This document shows, in pieces, positions 60,771-64,000 of a stretch of DNA of 64,000 bases (position 1 is the first letter of the stretch; the number at the start of each line of letters is the position of its first letter). The stretch comes from Mycolicibacterium holsaticum DSM 44478 = JCM 12374 (GTDB lineage: Bacteria > Actinomycetota > Actinomycetes > Mycobacteriales > Mycobacteriaceae). The notes under the pieces are model-generated. The model did not search any database. It had not been told where the DNA came from and was given only the letters and a program-made list of their open reading frames with translations. The stretch lies in NCBI RefSeq assembly GCF_019645835.1, contig NZ_CP080998.1, positions 3,968,001-4,032,000 on the forward strand. The letters are read 5' to 3'. The translations under genes and the position numbers were made by a program.

Positions 60771-61241
60771 ATGTCCGTGGCCGAACGGGCACATCTGCGA
60801 TCACGCCGCGGCCGGGAGATGCGCGGGCCGCTGCTGCCCCCTACCGTCCCGGGCTGGCGCAGCCGCGCCGAGCGGTTCGACATGGCGGTGCTGGAAGCCT
60901 ACGAGCCGATCGAGCGGCGCTGGCACGATCGGCTGTCCGCGCTCGATGTGGCCGTCGACGAGATACCGCGGATCTCGCTGAAGGATCCCGACACCATGCA
61001 GTGGCCGGCCGAAGTGGTCGCCGACGGGCCGATCGCGCTGGCCCGGCTGATCCCGGCGGGCGTAGATGTTCGGGGCAACGCGACTCGCGCACGAATTGTG
61101 CTGTTTCGCAAACCGATTGAGCGACGGGCCAAAGACACCATCGAGCTCGGCGATCTATTGCATGAAATCCTGGTGGCTCAGGTGGCCACCTATCTGGGGG
61201 TCGAACCTTCTGTCATCGACCCGACGATCGACGACGAGTAG
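60771..61241 (+). CDS. Zincin-like metallopeptidase-fold protein (Rv3259 type)
   Basis: 156 residues. The family has a minimal zincin core with HExxH; here the stretch near residue 130 reads LLHEILVAQVATYLGVEPSV, so the first His and Glu are there but the second His is replaced by Ala-Gln. Metal binding and protease activity are therefore doubtful. The first half (EAYEPIERRWHDRLSALDVA, VDEIPRISLKDPD) is as in other members. The gene is always next to whiB2 in mycobacteria and divergent from the DUF3499 gene. A structural or regulatory function is possible. Confidence 0.72.
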   Translation: MSVAERAHLRSRRGREMRGPLLPPTVPGWRSRAERFDMAVLEAYEPIERRWHDRLSALDVAVDEIPRISLKDPDTMQWPAEVVADGPIALARLIPAGVDVRGNATRARIVLFRKPIERRAKDTIELGDLLHEILVAQVATYLGVEPSVIDPTIDDE

Positions 61242-61250
61242 AGCGCGCGG

Positions 61251-61652
61251 TCAGATGATCCCGCGCTTGAGGCGGCGGCGCTCGCGCTCGGACAGGCCGC
61301 CCCAGATGCCGAAGCGTTCGTCATTGGCCAGTGCGTAGTCCAGGCACGCGTCCTTGACCTCGCAGCCCTGGCAGATCCGCTTGGCCTCCCGCGTCGAGCC
61401 ACCCTTCTCCGGGAAGAACGCCTCGGGGTCGGTTTGCGCACAGAGGGCCTTCTCCTGCCAGAGCTCGTCTTCGGGAGTCAATGGCAGCGCAACATCAATA
61501 TCAACTGGATCGGGCACCAGGCTCAGCTGGGGACGCGTGGGCGTCTCAATCGGTGCCGGTCCGGTATTGGTGTGCGGCGCGCTGCCTACTGAGCCGAACA
61601 GTCGGCTATCGAACGGAGCCAGACGATCGAAATCGCTTTGCTCAAAAGACAT
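61251..61652 (-). CDS. whiB2: WhiB2, [4Fe-4S] sporulation/septation-type regulator
   Basis: 133 residues. The Fe-S ligands are Cys71, Cys94, Cys97 and Cys103; GIWGG and the basic tail RRRLKRGII follow. The 60-residue N-terminal extension is variable, as in M. smegmatis WhmD. WhiB2/WhmD is needed for proper septation and cell division. GAGGAGGCGGGAAG stands before the ATG at 61652. It is divergent from fbiA; a 300-bp intergenic region would hold both promoters. Confidence 0.96.
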   Translation of the reverse strand: MSFEQSDFDRLAPFDSRLFGSVGSAPHTNTGPAPIETPTRPQLSLVPDPVDIDVALPLTPEDELWQEKALCAQTDPEAFFPEKGGSTREAKRICQGCEVKDACLDYALANDERFGIWGGLSERERRRLKRGII

Positions 61653-61955
61653 CTTCCCGCCTCCTCACCTGATCTCGTGGATCTCTGAAATGGAGCATCG
61701 CTGTTGAGATGTGGTATCTCATTCGAACAAGTGATCGAATCTCGGTCTGCGACACCGGAACCGGCAGGCCCACCGCGAAATGACACTGGTGTGATTACAC
61801 ACGCGTTAGATGCTGCGGTCAAGCGTTAGAACAGAAATTCATACCATTCCGTGACCGAATATCGGCGAGTCGTTGATCGGCGTGTCTGTCACACCACCGC
61901 CCGACAGTGCTCCTGCCCGCGCCGGCCGTGCCGCGACGGCCTACTCTCGGTCGAT
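61653..61955. other. Divergent promoter region between whiB2 and fbiA
   Basis: 303 bp. No clear terminator, RNA gene or long inverted repeat was recognised. The WhiB2 side has an AT-rich stretch near 61690-61740 and 61800-61850 that could contain promoters. The reading frame from 61851 that fuses to fbiA lacks family similarity before 61956 and is taken as noncoding. Confidence 0.4.
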
Positions 61956-62945
61956 GTGAAGGTCACGGTTCTGGTCGGCGGAGTCGGCGGAGCGCGGTTC
62001 CTGTTGGGCGTGCAGCATCTTCTCGGGCTGGGCCAGTGGCGCGAGGACAGCAACGACACCGCCAACGAGTTGACCGCGATCGTCAACGTCGGAGACGACG
62101 CGTGGATGTTCGGGGTTCGGATCTGCCCGGACCTCGACACCTGCATGTACACGCTGGGCGGCGGCATCGACCCGGAGCGCGGCTGGGGCCACCGAAACGA
62201 AACCTGGCACGCCAAGGAGGAACTCGCCGCCTACGGTGTGCAGCCGGACTGGTTCGGACTCGGCGACCGCGATCTGGCCACCCATCTGGTACGCAGCCAG
62301 ATGTTGCGGGCCGGCTATCCGCTGTCCGAAGTCACCGAGGCGCTGTGCCGGCGGTGGTCGCCGGGTGCGCGGCTGCTGCCGGTCACCGATGACCGCAGCG
62401 AAACCCACGTCGTCATCACCGATCCCAACGACGGTGAGAAGCGCGCCATTCATTTCCAGGAGTGGTGGGTGCGCTACCGCGCCCAGGTACCCACCCACAG
62501 CTTCGCGTTCGTCGGCGCCGACGATGCGACCGCGGGGCCCGGCGTCGCCGACGCGATCGCATCGGCCGACGTCGTGCTGCTCGCCCCGTCCAACCCGGTG
62601 GTGAGCATCGGCGCGATCCTCGCCGTGCCCGGAGTGCGGGCCGCGCTGCGGTCGACACCGGCGCGGGTCATCGGCTACTCCCCCGTGATCGGCGGAAAAC
62701 CGCTGCGCGGCATGGCCGACGAATGTCTGTCGGTGATCGGGGTGCCGAGCACATCCGAGGCGATCGGCGAATACTTCGGTGCGCGTTCGAAAGTCGGCAT
62801 CCTCGACGGCTGGTTGGTGCACGAAGGCGATTCCGCCGAGATCGACGGCGTCGAGGTGCGGGCGGTGCCTCTGTTGATGAAGGACCCGGCGGCGACGGCC
62901 GAGATGGTGCGCGCCGGACTCGATCTGGCCGGCGTGAAACCGTGA
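61956..62945 (+). CDS. fbiA: FbiA, 2-phospho-L-lactate (phosphoenolpyruvate) transferase of F420 synthesis
   Basis: 329 residues from the GTG at 61956 ([20 protein letters not shown]), the family start; the frame is open to 61851 without similarity. It transfers the phosphoenolpyruvyl or lactyl phosphate moiety to Fo, making dehydro-F420-0/F420-0. Typical stretches are [58 protein letters not shown] and [17 protein letters not shown]. Mutations in fbiA confer delamanid/pretomanid resistance in M. tuberculosis. Its stop overlaps the fbiB start (GTGA). Confidence 0.97.
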   Translation: MKVTVLVGGVGGARFLLGVQHLLGLGQWREDSNDTANELTAIVNVGDDAWMFGVRICPDLDTCMYTLGGGIDPERGWGHRNETWHAKEELAAYGVQPDWFGLGDRDLATHLVRSQMLRAGYPLSEVTEALCRRWSPGARLLPVTDDRSETHVVITDPNDGEKRAIHFQEWWVRYRAQVPTHSFAFVGADDATAGPGVADAIASADVVLLAPSNPVVSIGAILAVPGVRAALRSTPARVIGYSPVIGGKPLRGMADECLSVIGVPSTSEAIGEYFGARSKVGILDGWLVHEGDSAEIDGVEVRAVPLLMKDPAATAEMVRAGLDLAGVKP

Positions 62946-64000
62946 CCGAGCACGGGTCTGCGGCCACCGTCGAACTCCTTCCCGTACCGGGCCTGCCGGA
63001 GTTCCGACCCGGTGACGACCTGGCGGCGGCGATCGCCGCGGCGGCGCCGTGGTTGCGTGACAACGACATCGTCGTCGTCACCAGCAAGGTGGTCTCCAAG
63101 TGTGAAGGCCGTATCGTCGCGGCGCCGGACGACCCGGAGGAGCGGGATACGTTGCGGCGCAAGCTGGTCGACGCCGAGGCGGTCCGGGTGCTGGCTCGCA
63201 AGGGCCGCACCCTGATCACTGAGAACGCGCTGGGACTCATCCAGGCGGCCGCGGGCGTGGACGGCTCCAACGTCGGATCCACGGAGTTGGCGCTGCTGCC
63301 CGTCGATCCCGACCGCAGCGCGGCCGTGCTGCGCACCGCGTTGCGCGACCGGCTCGGCGTCACCGTCGGCGTGGTGATCACCGACACCATGGGCCGGGCA
63401 TGGCGAAACGGTCAGATCGACGCCGCGATCGGCGCGGCCGGGCTCACCGTGCTGCACGGCTACGCCGGATCGCAGGACCGGCACGGCAACGACCTGGTCG
63501 TCACCGAGATCGCCGTCGCCGACGAAGTCGCCGCCGCGGCCGACCTGGTGAAGGGCAAGCTCACCGATATCCCCGTCGCAGTGGTGCGCGGGCTTTCGCT
63601 GCCCGACGACGGATCCAGCGCGCGGAACCTGCTGCGCGCCGGCGAGGAAGACCTGTTCTGGTTGGGCACCGAGGAGTCGATCGCGCTCGGCCGCACGCAG
63701 GCCCAGCTGCTGCGCCGCTCGGTGCGCAGCTTCGCCGACGAGCCCGTCGCCGCCGAGCTCATCGAGGCCGCCGTCGGCGAAGCGCTCACCGCGCCCGCGC
63801 CGCACCACACCCGCCCGGTGCGGTTCGTCTGGTTGCAGGACCGCGACCGGCGCACGGCGCTGCTGGACCGGATGAAGGACAAGTGGCGCGCCGACCTGCG
63901 CGGCGACGGCCGCCCCGCCGACTCCGTGGAGCGCCGGGTAGCCCGCGGCCAGATCCTCTACGACGCACCCGAAGTCGTGATCCCGTTCATGGTGCCCGAC
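62942..64000 (+). CDS. fbiB: FbiB, F420:gamma-glutamyl ligase / FMN-domain fusion (partial)
   Basis: The first 353 codons are in the window; the gene runs off the right edge. It starts with GTG at 62942, overlapping fbiA. The N-terminal CofE-like ligase adds glutamates to F420-0 ([54 protein letters not shown]); the linker and the beginning of the nitroreductase-like FMN domain follow ([40 protein letters not shown]). This domain reduces dehydro-F420-0. Its C-terminal end is missing here only because of the window limit. Confidence 0.97.
   Translation, partial: MTEHGSAATVELLPVPGLPEFRPGDDLAAAIAAAAPWLRDNDIVVVTSKVVSKCEGRIVAAPDDPEERDTLRRKLVDAEAVRVLARKGRTLITENALGLIQAAAGVDGSNVGSTELALLPVDPDRSAAVLRTALRDRLGVTVGVVITDTMGRAWRNGQIDAAIGAAGLTVLHGYAGSQDRHGNDLVVTEIAVADEVAAAADLVKGKLTDIPVAVVRGLSLPDDGSSARNLLRAGEEDLFWLGTEESIALGRTQAQLLRRSVRSFADEPVAAELIEAAVGEALTAPAPHHTRPVRFVWLQDRDRRTALLDRMKDKWRADLRGDGRPADSVERRVARGQILYDAPEVVIPFMVPD

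Overview
The window is high-GC chromosomal DNA from a mycobacterium, most likely an environmental, fast-growing Mycolicibacterium-type species. From about 8.9 kb to the right edge the gene order matches, from memory, the M. tuberculosis block Rv3218 to Rv3262: whiB1, pdtaS, the TB7.3 biotinyl protein, rshA-sigH, aroA-rsgA, desA3 and its reductase, secA1, hpf, lpqB-mtrB-mtrA, tmk, sahH, alkB-rubA-rubB, manA-manB, whiB2, fbiA-fbiB. No tRNA, rRNA, CRISPR array, insertion sequence or complete prophage was recognised.

Left region (1-8.9 kb), accessory. It holds carbon-storage and aromatic meta-cleavage genes: a partial meta-cleavage hydrolase, a MaoC-like hydratase, three small phasin-like proteins (one with a Lys/Ala-rich histone-like tail), three IclR regulators, a DmpE-type hydratase / DmpH-type decarboxylase / dodecin operon, and a class I-like PHA synthase. 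Two phasin genes have near-consensus promoters (TTGACA or TTGACT, 18-bp spacer, TATAGT) whose -10 element sits inside almost the same palindrome, so one repressor probably controls both. A plausible reading is that meta-cleavage and beta-oxidation products feed PHA synthesis and that the IclR proteins coordinate this.

Core region 1 (8.9-22.2 kb). Lipid kinase, whiB1 with a CRP-type site, a 26-bp tandem repeat spanning the 3' end of pdtaS, the TB7.3 protein, the tiny ribosomal protein bL37, rshA-sigH, a YbaK-type deacylase, an SDR, a thioesterase, an enoyl-CoA hydratase with its TetR regulator, an MpaB-family oxygenase-like gene between two small membrane paralogues, an SRAP DNA-repair protein, aroA and rsgA.

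Core region 2 (22.3-39.3 kb). desA3 and its electron-transfer partner carry a shared operator motif. They are followed by a BCCT transporter, a diacylglycerol acyltransferase-like protein with an altered active-site motif, the Rv3235-type protein, secA1, hpf, a frameshifted comFC-like gene, and the lpqB-mtrB-mtrA-tmk envelope and cell-cycle operon.

Inserted block (39.4-48.7 kb). Between tmk and sahH lie genes absent from this place in M. tuberculosis: a DUF899 protein, a 13E12-family HNH endonuclease, an aconitase, an M20 amidohydrolase, a UPF0126 membrane protein, a DedA protein and a secreted lipase. The lipase frame has no ATG, GTG or TTG before its signal peptide; a CTG overlaps the sahH stop codon.

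Core region 3 (48.7-64 kb). sahH, the alkane hydroxylase operon with a clear promoter/operator, a permease, an FAD enzyme, a DUF808 membrane protein, the mannose-activation operon manB / SIS protein / manA, two conserved actinobacterial proteins, whiB2, and the coenzyme F420 genes fbiA and fbiB (fbiB cut by the window end).
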